From contig JAPWDM010000005.1 in the NCBI GenBank assembly GCA_035578155.1, forward strand, positions 40,572,108-40,636,107: 64,000 nt of DNA, written 5' to 3'. Below are positions 44,449 through 56,708 of this stretch, piece by piece. A program made the position numbers and the translations under genes. The notes beneath the pieces are model-generated. The model was given only the letters and a program-made list of their open reading frames with translations, was not told the origin of the DNA and ran no database searches. How positions within the stretch are numbered: the stretch's first letter is position 1; each line of letters starts with the position of its first letter. The stretch comes from Brachynemurus nebulosus. Taxonomy: Eukaryota; Arthropoda; Insecta; Neuroptera; Myrmeleontidae.

Positions 44449-45543
44449 TAGCTTTGTTCGTGCAACAGTTTTGAAAGTACAAAACTGTACGGAGCATGCG
44501 TATTTGTTAAATGAGCGTTCGAGCAAAACTAAATTTGTGATTTGATTGCAAATCTAATGTTCTAGCAGCTTAAAAATTAAATTTCGAACTAATACACGAC
44601 AGCAAGAAAAATTCACAAACTTTTAACAAATTTGTCGGATTGTACTTGCGCAGTAGATCTCAAATATATTACTGTTTAAAATTTAAATGTTTTATTGTCT
44701 GTTAAGTTAGATGTATTGTTAGGGAACTTTTATTTCAGTTATTTTTTCTTGTGAAATTTTTTTGAAATATTTTTTTACTAGGTACAGATAAATAAATTTT
44801 AAAAAGAAATATTCATATTTAAATACAGTTTTAATATGCCCTTTTATATATATTTTATCGTTTAGAGAGAAGAAATTAATTCACCATAATATTTTTCATT
44901 AGTTTTTCTTTCTCTTATTGTACAAAATGAATGAAAGATCATCCAGCTCCAGTACGTTTAGTTCCAATGACTTGTTTAATTCGAGCGATGATGATTTATT
45001 TGATTTTGAAATTAATAGAATTCGATCGAAAAATGAAAATTACTTTGAAAGTACTATTCAGTTATATAATAATAAAGAATTTATTGAGCATTTCAAAATA
45101 AATAGACGTGTAGCTGAAAGTCTAGCAGAACATTTTCAGCTTAGTGAATATTTAAAACATTAGTTGGGTGGAAATGGAAAATTAAATGTGCTTATTGGAA
45201 TGGAAAATTAAATGCAATTAAATGTTTTAATATTTCTTTGGATATTTTGCAAATATGTTAATAACCAAAAGTATAATTGTTAAGTTACGTAAAATGTCAA
45301 TCTTTTATAACCTTATTAGTCTATAACCACTATAAAATATGTATGACATCCATGAGGCCCGTGAGTCCAAGACATGCCGGACACGATTAGAGTGACATCT
45401 GGTGGTTCTTAATTAAACCTAAATCTCGAATTTACCGTTCGAGCGTCAAAATAATTTGAAACTAGTTTGTTGTTGAACATGCGCAGTAGTCATAGTTTGA
45501 AAACTCACTAATTAGTTTGAAATTGGTTGCACGAACAAACCTA
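44449..45543 (+). mobile_element. PIF/Harbinger relic
   Basis: Ends TAGCTTTGTTCGTGCAAC and the complement of TAGGTTTGTTCGTGCAAC. Subterminal words TTGCGCAGTAG (44646) and ATGCGCAGTAG (45479) mark both sides. The flanking 3-bp duplication is not clear. Inside is the N-terminal piece of a HARBI1-like transposase. It is internally deleted and non-autonomous. Confidence 0.75.
44918..45262 (+). pseudogene. Harbinger transposase N-terminal remnant
   Basis: 81 codons from 44918, with a better ATG at 44927: MNERSSSSSTFSSND, an acidic Ser/Asp stretch, then FIEHFKINRRVAESLAEHFQ and LSEYLKH followed by a stop. After the stop a further frame reads LNVLIFLW. The F-x-x-x-F-x-[ILM]-x-[KR]-x-x-x-x-x-L pattern, followed by an I-F-L-W helix, is the N-terminal region of HARBI1-like proteins. 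DDE domain absent. It is a separate family from the fragment at 2-400, whose N-terminal piece differs. Confidence 0.65.
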
Positions 45544-45658
45544 TTTAATAACAGTTCGATACATGTTTTTACATTTGTACAGATTCATCACTGTAACTGC
45601 AAGAATATTGACCACAAATTTAATAGATTTGAGCGTTACTTTATGGTATTCCATATTT

Positions 45659-45860
45659 GATATTAGCAAATAAAAACACTTTACTTTGCAAAATACCACT
45701 TTTATTGTATATAAAGACTCCTATGACATGTTTCGGTCAATATTACCATTCTCCAACGTGTTTGAGAATGGTCATATTGACCGAAACATGTCATAAGAGT
45801 TTTTATATACAATAAAAGTAGTATTTTACAAAGTAAAGCGTTTTTATTTGCTAATATTGA
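45659..45860. repeat. Inverted-repeat hairpin, about 200 bp
   Basis: A nearly perfect palindrome: arms of about 95 bp (ATATTAGCAAATAAAAACRC ... CATGTTTCGGTCAATAT) around a loop CAACGTGTTT. Each arm carries the phrase GGTCATATTGACCGAAACAT (or its variant). The outer flank TTTGAGCGTTA...TATTCCATATTTG (45630-45657) recurs at 62026-62060, linking the two loci. It looks like two head-to-head copies of one short element. Penelope-like origin is possible but unproven. Confidence 0.75.
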
Positions 45861-46184
45861 CTACAGAATCGGTTTGGTAGGTAAAATATCAAGGACGTCA
45901 TCAAGTTAAAAACTACTTATCCCACATATTAAGCCTTACGAAAGTGATCTTAGTTAGTGATGTCAATTTTACTATCAAAATAACGAAATTCGGTTTATAA
46001 CACATACATTGAGGGATGGCCAGTGCGCATCAAATTTTCAGAAGCAAAATTATTCTGATTAAGCATTATTACGCATTATAACAACAAGTCCATTAATTAG
46101 AATTGATGGTACTAACCTTTGATATTTTAATATAATGTGCCTACGGACGTATAGTTTTGAAGGCGTATTTCTTGTCTAAAAATA

Positions 46185-46553
46185 GGGTGCGTTTGGCAGA
46201 AAATAGAACTTACAAACTTTTATAAGTAAAATGGCGGTCGTGCTGTGTATGCTACTTTTCGCTAGGACACAAAAATAGTTTTCACTGAGAAACATAACCT
46301 CTAATATATTAAATCTGCGATTTTTGTATACATAGGTCTTCATTATTTATTGATTCATTGTTTGTAATTGTTAATAATATTAAATAAAAAAATTGCACAG
46401 AACAACTATTCACAGAATAACTTCTTTAAAAATAAATATAAACAAACATTGCGGAACAAATTAGCGCCTAATATAAGCGCGTTCTGGCTGAAAATGGTAT
46501 AGTATAGTTTGTGCGTTAGTCCTAACAAGAACTTTTTTCTGCCAAACGCACCC
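46185..46553. mobile_element. Harbinger-type MITE, 369 bp
   Basis: Ends GGGTGCGTTTGGCAGAAAA and its complement TTTTCTGCCAAACGCACCC are exact over 19 bp, flanked by ATA (46182-46184, 46554-46556). GGGTGCGTTTG ends with a 3-bp A/T duplication suit PIF/Harbinger, though hAT-like elements can have similar ends. Non-coding. Lies 265 bp upstream of the first visible spire exon. Confidence 0.82.
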
Positions 46554-46818
46554 ATAGTATGTATTATGTACATATATTTAAATGGATATCGTCATTATTA
46601 GTGATGCGAAATCTTTTTCCGGTCGGTAATTAATCCATTAGAAATTGTGAAAGCTTTCAAGGAAATAAATTAGATAATATTATTTTTGATCAGAAAGGAT
46701 CAATGTGATAGAGAGAGTAACAATCAAAATATCGAAAATTACACCAAATGACCTTAAAGTTATCATTTAATTTCTATAACAATAAAATTAATTTCATGTT
46801 TTTTTTGGTTTATTACAG

Positions 46819-46961
46819 AAGATGAAGAGGAATTGGAACGACTAGATGGAACGGATGATGAAGGTATCGAACGAGATTCCGGCGAATATGATAACGAGAT
46901 GGCTGGTCCATCCTCCTTAACGTTATTTCAATCACATCGAACCCTAGCCAAAGTAAAAAAA
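46819..46961 (+). CDS. spir: Spire, exon for the acidic linker after the KIND domain
   Basis: 143 bp between TTTATTACAG and GTAAGT. Two bases complete a codon from the previous exon, then 47 codons: DEEELERLDGTDDEGIERDS, then GEYDNEM, AGPSSLTLFQSHRTLAKVKK. The acidic D-G-x-x-D-E-G motif followed by a basic R-x-x-A-K-V-K end corresponds to the segment between the KIND core and the WH2 cluster in Spire-family actin nucleators. It ends in phase 0, which the next exon requires. Spire nucleates actin filaments together with formins (Cappuccino/Fmn) and acts in oocyte polarity and vesicle transport. The KIND core exon was not found upstream in the window, which would place it beyond the start or on very short pieces missed by eye. 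Assignment is from recalled family features, supported by the two downstream exons. Confidence 0.8.
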
Positions 46962-48224
46962 GTAAGTTTCCATTAAGATAACTTTTATCCTTCAGTTTTT
47001 TTTGTTAGTAAATAAACTAGTAGTTAAATTAGTTCCAAAAAATTTCAAGAATTTAAATTACAAATATTTATAATTTTTTTTTTATGGTAGCGAAATATTT
47101 GAAATACAAATATATAGGTAGGTACATAGAGCAGTTGTTTGTACTAAAACATTATAATAACAAAAAGATTAGATATCTTTGAATTCCTGTTATTTTGTTT
47201 AAATAAAAATAAGTATATTAATTAATACATTATACGGTAACTTACTTAAGTGACTTAACAGTTAAGTAAAGTAATTATTGATTGTGTGAAAAAAATAGTT
47301 GTACTTAAATAATCTTTGTAAACAATTCTTTTGTTACTTAAATTTATGTTCAGTTAATTAATACAACAGATGCTCAAATCAACCGCCGATAGTTGAGAAT
47401 GAACTGAATTGTACTAGATAATAAAAATAATTTTATAACTGGAGGTCCTCCCCAAAGTACCTGCAGAACTTTTAATTCAATTTACCTAGAAACGTTTAGA
47501 TTTCCTTTGTGACAAACTTCCCCTTTTAATCAACTGAATTCAAGAACTGAATTTAATACTTCCATAATCAATGGGCCAATTCGTATCGGCGTAAGCCAAA
47601 GTCACTTGCTCTTATTTTTAATCACATTACACTTGTTTTGAAGCGCACTTGGCTTACTTTTGAGATATTTGTATATTCCTGTCTCACTTTCCATGTTCTA
47701 AAGAGAAGGGTCAAGTATTAACGTTCGGTGTACATCGTACACTGTATACGATGTATACAGTAGCAAGCCAAAAAACTACTAAATTTTTTAGTTAAGTACG
47801 GTATCAAGTAATTTTTTTTTTAGTTACATAATTTAACAAAAAATGTTTTTGATGGCTAAAAAAAATTGTTGGAGTTACATTATAATTACTTCAACTATTC
47901 GTATAATTACAAATTCAAAATAATTAAAGTAAGTTTATTGTTATAGACTTATATTTACAATCAATATTTAAAAAGTGTTAGCTAGTAAGCTCTTAAAAAA
48001 TTAATAACTAATGAGGTAATTAGTCACAAACAAATTTAAAAGCGCCACAAATATTCACAAACGTTTCCAAACAACTGACCCAGGAGAAAATTTTGTGTTC
48101 GCTAATCGTAAAAAAGTAAAAAGCAGTGTCATGGCTTTTTTAAAAATTTATTTGTTAATGTAGTAATTAAATTACATAAAAATTCACTGCAGAATGAGAA
48201 CCAACTAATTGGTGTTTTATTACT

Positions 48225-48478
48225 CAGTGGCGGATTTACCAGCAGGTTGAGTAGGCTGGAGCCTAGGGCGGTAGATTTTAGGGGCGGCAAATTTAGGCAA
48301 AAAGGGCGGCAAAATGCAGAAATTTTTTTTTGCTCGTCATTTACTTTTTTTTAAGAAGGGCGGCCGATTTTAAGAACGGCAAATTTGGCAAAAAGGGCGG
48401 CAAAAAAATTTTTTTAGCTTTTCAGTGGCGGCATTTTTCACTGAGCTTAGAGCGGCATTTAGGGTAAATCCGCCACTG
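48225..48478. mobile_element. hAT-type MITE, family M, long copy
   Basis: Ends CAGTGGCGGATTTACC and GGTAAATCCGCCACTG, perfect over 16 bp. Inside: GGCTGGAGCCTAGGGCGG, repeated GGGCGGCAAA words next to long T-runs (TTTTTTTTTGCTCGTCA), and AGTGGCGGCATTTTTCACTG. The flanking 8 bp do not match well (TTTATTACT / TTTTTTCT), so the target duplication is lost. A related copy in the opposite orientation is at 56709-56896 and an older one at 37055. Confidence 0.85.
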
Positions 48479-50261
48479 TTTTTTCTAATTAGTAATCGGT
48501 CGATTCATCGACTACTAATCGGTCTTTTCATCGACTACTAAGATGGCCGACTAGTCGGTACATCACTGCCACTACCTTTGCACTTTATTTGATTCTACTA
48601 CCTCCAACTCCGACTCCGACTTAAATCCGCTTCTGACTCCGACTCATCTCCATAACATCCACATATTATTATATCACTTGAAGGTCCTCAAAGATATATT
48701 TTAACAAAAATGAGCAAAAAATACAATTAGTACTAAAAAATTACATTTTTTTAAATGTTTTGATAAAAATTCATAAAAATCAGTTTTAAATAATGGAATA
48801 TTGTCAATAACTGTTGATTACGATGCAAGGTCGTACTGTAATGACGTTTCAGAAACGATAAGATTACAAATTTTTTGAAAATATAAAATTTTTTATTATC
48901 TATTACAAATTTTTTTTTTGTACATTCACGCATTTATTCTATGAAAATTATTTTACTGAAAATTTTCGTATTATTCTTGAAATGAACATTAAACTGTTGA
49001 AGATTCCGTTAGGTTTATCATTAAAATTTTAGACAATTTGTTTTTTAGCTAAGCACCAATAAAAGTCATCATTTATTTAGGATGTATCGTAAAATTCGTA
49101 GGTATTAAAAAATTATTCAAATTTCATCACACAGAACTGTAGTAATCTAATAATTTGAATTCTTTGTTCATCTATTTGCATGAAAAAATAAAAATTTGTA
49201 AGTTTTTTTATTAAAATTGTTTGTAATTAGTTTTACGGGTCGTCGTAAATGTCAATATAAAATAAAAATAAAAGTTCTGGAACGAATCAAAATTTAAAAT
49301 GTTAATTTGGAGTTTTTTTAAATTTATCGTATAGATGCTCTGTTGAAAGATGGCTCAAAATATGATCAGATGTAAAAAGAGACCATTATATTATGGTTAA
49401 ATGTCAAAAAACTAATACATACATACTTTATACTTTTGCATAAAAATAAAGTATGCTAAAATATTTTATTTTGAATCTTGACTGTGATTACACTAAACAA
49501 AACTTTCCGATACGTAATTCCCAAACGATTTGTTAAATATTAAGATGGATGATTTATTTTTATCCTCAATCAAATAATACTTAAAGAAATCCAAAAAAAA
49601 TCTACTAATAATAAACAAGGAATTTGCAAAGAAAAATACTGTTGAAAAACGGCAATATATATATATACTTGAAAATGCGTGTGATAACTTATCAAATATA
49701 AAAAAAAATAATAATTTCTTATTTGCTCTCTGTTCCCGCAACTCTAGCTTTCAATGAGAGTTTTTTCGGAGGTGAATGTGAAGTGGCGACCAGAGAAAAA
49801 TAGTTTCTCCACAAATTTTATAGAAAATTAACTATTTATTTTTTTTTTTAAATCTAAACTTAGATTGTAAAACTAGCTATGAAACATTCATAGAAAACAA
49901 AAATTTTTAGCATGTGCTAAAAACACAAAAAATGTATTTAAGGCAATAAAAATTTAGATAAATTTGGAAAATACTTTTTTTTCTGACAAATACTTTATTT
50001 TTTCTTATTCAAAAGATTAAATACTTTATTTTTCTCAAAGAAAAGTTGGCAACCCTATATGTACCTACTCATTAGATTCCTTTTTTCTTTAGATATAATA
50101 AAAAATATTGTTTTTGTGGACTTTTTCAAAAAATATAAACTTCTGAAACAGTGTAATCATGACAACTACAATGCACGTAAGTACTACACTTTGCATATAC
50201 AATTTTCACTTTTTTTGTTTTTCGTTTTTGTAAAAACTATTTTTCTCTGTAATTATGTATG

Positions 50262-50300
50262 CAGTATGCCTGAGGATGAAACTTTATGTTTCGAAACGTC
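50262..50300 (+). other. Hammerhead-like / Penelope-type phrase
   Basis: TATGCCTGAGGATGAAAC, a 5-nt loop, then GTTTCGAAACGTCGCA. CTGAGGA fits the CUGANGA core, GAAAC/GTTTC pairs as stem II, GAAA follows, and TGC before the core can pair with GCA after GTC as a short stem I. One extra T sits between the core and stem II, and stem III would be minimal, so it does not meet a strict hammerhead model. Such phrases are common in Penelope-like element repeats. No reverse transcriptase was seen nearby. The 93-codon ORF 50059-50340 covers it and is not a gene. Confidence 0.35.
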
Positions 50301-50862
50301 GCAAAATAGATATTTAATTTCTATTAGTAATTACTGGTGATTTTCTCTCCAAACTCTATCCTTTAGCTTCTAAAAACACAACCGTCCATTTGAGTCACGG
50401 ATTTCTTATATAATATTTACTTCAGCTTTTTATTTTTTCTTAATTTAAAATTTAAAAAAAGATTTTGATATAAAATACATAAAGTTTTTCTAAACGGTAT
50501 AAACCAAATATACCTGCAATAACTATAACGGTGAACCGCCAACACCAGACTATAAGCAATTTCTTTGTTTTCTTGACTCAAAGTAAGATTTCTTAAAAAC
50601 GAGGAAGAATCGTAGGTATACCTAAGAATTCATATGATTGTTGCTATCTTTCCTTTGTAATGACGTCGATGATGATTAATTTTTTGACTTGTTTCTCTAT
50701 AAATCTATGTGAAATAACAGGACCAACATAAACAACAAAAAATTTGCCAAGTGCGTCTCAATCAGGGTTTCGTAATTCAATAGCTAGAATTTTTCACAAT
50801 ACTTGGGACAGAATATTTCTTGCTTTTATTAATGTTAAAATTATTCTTTAATTTGTTAATTA

Positions 50863-51523
50863 CACCAATACCTCAATTTGCGTCGTGGTTACGTTCCAAA
50901 AAAACACAACGCAAATTGAATCGACGCAAAGTGAATTGTGATTTTCTATAGCAAACCATGTAAAGATCGAAGATAGGTTTCAGGGTTACGAAAATTTTAC
51001 TTTTTAAAAAGAAAATAGAACAAAGTAATCATTTAAAAAACAAAAATAATATAAAATTTTATTACATACATACAAAAAAAAAATACAAATTCAATTAAAA
51101 CAAATTAAAATAATCAATTAATTTATAAAAACAAAGTAAAAATTAGTCACTGTCTGATGAGTCCATAGTGGCTGTCGTCGTAAGTCCTAGTAAGTATAGT
51201 TACTGGTGCCCTCTTTCCTTTCAGGTTCGTAATACACATTTATTTTAGTTTTCGACCAACACGCTCAAAGTAGTTGCCACCTATTATTAATCTTTATTAC
51301 AACATCAATAAATACATATCCACCAAATTACAACGAAGTTGTGCGATCTATTAGAAAAAAAAAGAAAATTTCAAAAAATTTCGAAAAAAGAAATTAAAGA
51401 CTCAAACCCAAAACAACGCAACTTCGAAAATTTAACGACGCACAGTGAAAATTAGTACTAATACAGCAGCGACGCAATTTCGAAAAAACGCATAACGAAA
51501 CGACGCAAAACGAGGTATTGGTG
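50863..51523 (-). mobile_element. TA-flanked pogo/Tigger-type non-autonomous element
   Basis: Ends CACCAATACCTCAATTTGCG and the complement of CACCAATACCTCGTTTTGCG, flanked by TA (50861-50862, 51524-51525). The words GACGCAAA, AACGCAAA and CGACGCA recur near both ends (50880-50935 and 51415-51515, about nine in all). The centre on the minus strand ends in codons giving T-M-D-S-S-D-S-D and a stop near 51145, resembling a Tigger C-terminus. Otherwise non-coding. Confidence 0.8.
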
Positions 51524-52437
51524 TATATGATTATTCGACGATGATTTGAATGTTTTACTTTCGATATGAATTATTTAACAGAGATCAAGTGCGGGTAAAC
51601 CACTTAATTCGATGGCAAGCAACGAATTTATAAAGGTTTTGTTGTTGTACTCCGAGATACTAAAAAGGATACATGTTTTAATGTAATTTAAAATTAACCC
51701 TTAGGAAAAGGGAATGCCCGAATACACTTTCTCATAGAATTTACTGTCTCCGAGTATTATTCGAATGGCGTTCCCGTTTATCCTGCATTCACGCATCTGG
51801 TTGAATGTAATCGAAATGTAGCATCAAGACACCGACCACTTAACTTTCAAATACTGAAAATTTTAATAGGTATCAACTTGATATGTTTCAACTATACTTT
51901 TTTTTTATTCAAAATATGTATTGTGACTACGTGGGAACCAAGAGGCGTTACAAATGATGTAATAAATAAAATAACAAAATGGTTAAATAAGTAAGTGACA
52001 CACGTTTTTTTAAATATCTTTTTAATATCTTTAAATACGAACTGTGGCTGGCAAGTACATAATATTAACTTGTGTTATATAATACGTTCTGAATGCTAAT
52101 AAACAAATAATATTGTTCAATTGTTTTTACGAACTCAGTAAAACAATTGATGGTGATTTATGGAAAAAACAATTGATTTACGAGAGACATAATGGCTGTT
52201 TTTATTGATTTTTTTTTTTAAATATGTATGTAATGTAGTGCCTACATAAGATCATTCATTACGTATTAATTCCTACGAAAAGTATTAATCATAAGGGATT
52301 TTAATAGGATTATTGAAAAATTTTTGGAATATTTTGGAAAAAAATTTAACAAATGCTAGGAATTTTGATTTTAATTATAAATTTTTTCAGTGATAAAAAT
52401 TAAGTAGTAATTATCGACTAATGAACATAGTCTATAG

Positions 52438-52592
52438 GAGTGTTTCTCAAACTTTTTCGTCCACAATCTCCTTTTACAGTTAAAAATTTCAAAGGACTCC
52501 CCGAAGAATGGATATCTGGGGAGAAATGTAGAAATATTTAGAAAATGGGTATGTGATCAGTTTTTCTGCGATCCTCACTTAGAGAATCACTG
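52438..52592. mobile_element. hAT-type MITE, 155 bp
   Basis: Ends GAGTGTTTCTCAAAC and the complement of CAGTGATTCTCTAAG, flanked by a perfect 8-bp duplication GTCTATAG (52430-52437, 52593-52600). The ends belong to the widespread hAT group with CAGTG-T-TTCTCAA termini. Non-coding. Confidence 0.87.
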
Positions 52593-52816
52593 GTCTATAG
52601 ATTGGATGTATAAATGAATAAGTGAAGCCTTAACATACGTTCAAGACAGTGCCAACTGCTACTCCGTAATATTGTAATCAATATAATATTGTATTATATT
52701 GTATTGTATCCATATAACAAACTTTTGCAAATAATAATTGTCAAAATATAATAGGCGAGGAACTTACCCTTAAAAAGATGCTTCGAATTTTAAAAAGTGA
52801 TCCCGAACGTTCTAGT

Positions 52817-52838
52817 TTTTTTTTTTTTTTTTTTTTTG
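52817..52838. repeat. Poly-T run
   Basis: About 21 consecutive T. It could be the tail of a minus-strand retroposed sequence, but no source could be identified next to it. Confidence 0.8.
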
Positions 52839-54236
52839 TAATCGATGATAATATTTGAATTTTTTAAAATAATATATAAAATACAAATACTATTTTTTGA
52901 TTAAACCACGGCTGTATTCCTTCTAAAATATCATATTTGTCAATATAGTTTTTTCTCTCTCTAAAAAAATATTATAAATATTTTTTTATATACCAGTTGC
53001 TTATATAGAATACTACTAATAAAAAATTTATACATGTATCTTACTTATTATTTTCATTAATTTTAACTTTTCACAGTGACGCCGACATTTGATAAAAAAA
53101 TAGTATTGGAATTTTTTATTCCTTTTTAAATTTTGAATCGATTAAAAGAAAAATCAGCCACTAGAACGCTCATTGTTGGCTTTTTGTTAAAAATTGGGGT
53201 TAAGTTCCTACTCTATAATATTGGTAAATCCCTTCATTGTAAATCAGTAAATTCATACATTTATGATGGTAAAAATTTGATACATTAAACCACTCAGGCT
53301 GTACAAGAAAATGTATCCCCATTTTCACCCCTTTAGTCCCTCTTATAAACCCGACCCTGGTTTAATCTATACAGGTGAATAGGTCTTTTAAGGAGGAACA
53401 TTTCGTTTATTTAAAGTTTTCCTCAATCTCTTATAGCTTTCGAGATATCTTAATAAATACGATTTGAACCCTCAAATTTAAGGACTGATTTCACCCCGTG
53501 AAAGTGGACGGCAGCACACGAACAAACTTTTAAGAAGTACATACCAGCAAAGTTTTAAGAAGATTGGCGATTGGCACTTGAGTAGTGTTACTTGTCAGTG
53601 ATCTCATATTACTTATATTTTTTTCAGCAAAATCAATCAAGCCGTTCAAAAGATAAAAATGGTTTTCAAAATTTTGAAAGCATTTTTTACTTTAACGGTA
53701 TATAATTAACGGTTGAACTTGCTGAAATCACTAAGTTCACTCATAGCAATCTAACAAAAATAAATAGGAAATGAAACGCTCGGGTTAGATTTCCCCCTTC
53801 TTATTGGACTACGGCCTTTCCTTATTGTCTTTGCAGGAACCCCTATAAAAATACTAAAAGGCTTCCACACTTTTTAAAGATGTTCACTTTTTAGTAGACG
53901 TCACTGTACTTTCTAGAATGCATATCACAATTCATTAATATTAATTATAAGAACAGTTTAGCAAAAAAAGAAAAAATTGTTAAAATTTGCAACATCACAG
54001 GTATATTAAAAATAGCTAATGTGTAGTTACGTAGTTAGTAGGGGTTTGTAAATTTAGTGTAGGCCTAACTTCTTATGAATATGAATGTCTCTCTAAAAAA
54101 TCAGCGCGCACAAATATTTGCCCACACATGTTTTGCCCAACTACGACTTGTGAATCATACTCAGGTTTTTGTTCCATTCATGTTAAGCCATTGTAGATAG
54201 ATTCACGTATATTGTCTGTTTATTAGTGCGGTATAT

Positions 54237-55390
54237 TTGAGGAGTCCAGTTTCAAAACGAGTCTTGTCCAAAAACATCAAAAATTGAGTTACGCGCAGTA
54301 ATGAATTCTGCATATAAAGCCTTAAACGATTCTGAACAGTTTAAGGGCGGGGTAAGCTATTAAAATATTTTTTTTTTATTTTTTTAACTGAATGCATAAT
54401 ATTTCAAGAATATTGTTTCAAAATTTCAAGTTGATTGGAGCAAAATTGAGTTATAAGCATTTTTGTTGTTACCTGGCAGATGTTTCACTCTCTATATATT
54501 TCTCTCTCTCAGTTATATTATAGAAATTTCAATGCAAGTACAAACGTGTTTATACTTGTACTGTATGTTTTGTCAGTGTAGGGTACAAAATTTAGTTTAG
54601 CAGTAAGTATTCTATATCAGTTTTATACAAGAATTTTTAAGTGTTCAAAATTTTAAAGCGTTTTCCCCACAGCTCACGTTTTCAAAGTCGGTGCCCCTCA
54701 TAACTTCAAAACTACAGCACCGATCTATTTGAAATTTTGAACACTATTTCTGTACATAATTTACGAGGTAACGCTGGAGAGCTTTATTCAAATTTGTTAA
54801 TAATTTTTATTTTACAATAACAAATTAGCTGATTTTTTTTTTCGCAAAAAATCGTATTTTTCCTTTTTAAGTATTCCAAAAAAGTGAAAAATTGAAATTT
54901 CGGAAAACCCTCCCAGCGTTACCTGAGGAAAACTATTATCTAACGAATGAACTTTAATTTTTTTTATTTCGGATGATCCAGCACCAAGTTATGGGGGACA
55001 CCGCAATTCTACTTTTTTTCCGAGACACGTCCGAATAATTGCTGCCATTACTGTATTTTTTAATATTTCTTCGTGAAAATTTTATACAATATTCTTCGAA
55101 TGTCATACTTTAATGTACCACTGGTTTTAATAAAGAGATTTTAACTGTGTCGTCAAAATAAAATAATAAAAACATGCTTTTTTTGTACGAATTAACCTTA
55201 CTCCCTCCTTAAATTACAAAAAAATCCTGTCCCATTGTTTTTAGCATTAGAAAACTTATTTTGTTTTCAGAATGGGTCTTGTCATATTACTCATTATATT
55301 AAACATCTATATCACATTACAACAGTTTTTTGTCAATATGTCAAAATCATAAGAAGTGGACATGACCCGTTTTGAAACTGGACTCCTCAA
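54237..55390. mobile_element. TIR element, about 1.15 kb, class uncertain
   Basis: Ends TTGAGGAGTCCAGTTTCAAA and the complement of the same 20 bp at 55390, an exact match that continues for a few bases. Inside both ends GGGTCTTGTC-type words occur (54263, 55268, inverted GACATGACCCG 55358). No ORF of note and no clear target duplication. Contains a CTCTCTCTC tract near 54504. Confidence 0.7.
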
Positions 55391-55794
55391 TTGACGGTGA
55401 TCCGCGAGGTGTACAACATATTCATATGTTATGTATATAATTAGAAATGACAGTTAAGTCACACGAGTTACACGGTTGATTTGAACAAACAATGAAGTAG
55501 TTAGGTCGAGTTAAGCCGAATGGAGCGGCATTGCTCGACAATGAGTAAGTCATAGAACAGAGTAAGTAGTTAGTTAAGTCAGTGCGCTGCCGCACACGCA
55601 AAACAAATCACTCTCAATTTCAATTGCGTATGATGTTTACACTTAATCGGATTTGGTTGTTTGGGTATTGTTATTGTAATTATGAGTAGGATCGGTTTCA
55701 AAAACAAAATTGAAATATTCATAAATGTACACATGCATGTGTGCTTTTCAACATAATTTTGTAGTAGCGGAAATGACCGATCCCTACTGTAGGT

Positions 55795-56150
55795 TTTAAT
55801 GTAATGCCATTTTTAAGGTTCGTACCTTAAAAGGAAAAACGGAACTCTTATAAAATCACTCTCGTTTCCGACCGTCCGTCACAGAGGTTTTTCTCGAAAA
55901 CTGTGTAACGTAGGAATTTGAAATTTGGTATAATGTTAGATTTGGCATAACGGAGGGCCAGTTTGGTCTAAAAAGGAAAAAAATTTAATTAATATATCGT
56001 GTGAGGGATCATTTAAAAGAGTTACCTCCACGGATTCTAAAAACATTTTTTTGTATAATTTTTGGTCCAGTGGTTTTAATGATATAGCTTAAAATTCGCA
56101 AACAATGACCGTTCCCCCTTGATCTCACTAACCAAGAATTTCTTTGATAA
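55795..56150 (+). repeat. Dispersed repeat with CCGACCGTCCGTCACAG block
   Basis: GTACCTTAAAAGGAAAAACGG, then AAAATCACTCTCGTTTCCG, CCGACCGTCCGTCACAG, TTTTTCTCGAAAACTGTG and TTTGAAATTTGGTATAATG follow the pattern of a repeat common in insect genomes (ACGGAACCC...TCCGTCCGTC...TTTCTCGGAAAC...TTGAAATTTGG). Only one copy is in the window and its ends are unclear, so the class is not given. Confidence 0.45.
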
Positions 56151-56708
56151 GCTTACAAACTAGTTGATTTTCATTGACTTTTTATTTTTCTTGTATTTAT
56201 TATCTTAAACACTATCTATTTTAAATTCCAATGTTCTAGCTCGATTGGAATTACCCTAGATTTTTTAATAATCTATTTGTCAGATAGTCAATGAGTGCCA
56301 CATAACTGTGATTTTTGTATACTAGTATTTTGGAAGCTATCCTACCTAAACATATGAAATTTAGTTTGGAAAATTGCCTCTTTTAATCTCAGCCTTCGTG
56401 GGAATCAATCAGTTCTCTAACTCAATTCCTAATCACTAACAGTCAAATTGGGAAACATATACATAACCTTAAAAGGGTTGAGTAAAATTTATGACGTCAT
56501 AGGGGTCAATTTGATTTTTCTAAATGAATTATTATTTCTGTAAGGTCCTGGCTTTCGCTAGTTAAATTATTTTTCTAACATTTTGTATTATTATTAATTA
56601 ATTATTAATTTTTTTATGCACGTTCTAATTAGTATTTAATAATAAATAATAATATAGGTTATTCACTAACCAAATGGTTAATTGTTATTTTTCACTATTA
56701 TAAACATA

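Noticed and set aside
1..46818. Search for upstream spire KIND-domain exons
   Set aside because: No segment resembling the KIND core (a Leu-rich helix and an A-L-D-[YF]-G-L motif) with splice borders was seen by eye; a profile search could still find a short exon.
50262..50300. Calling a definite hammerhead ribozyme
   Set aside because: An extra T between the core and stem II and a minimal stem III violate the strict consensus, so it is kept only as a candidate.
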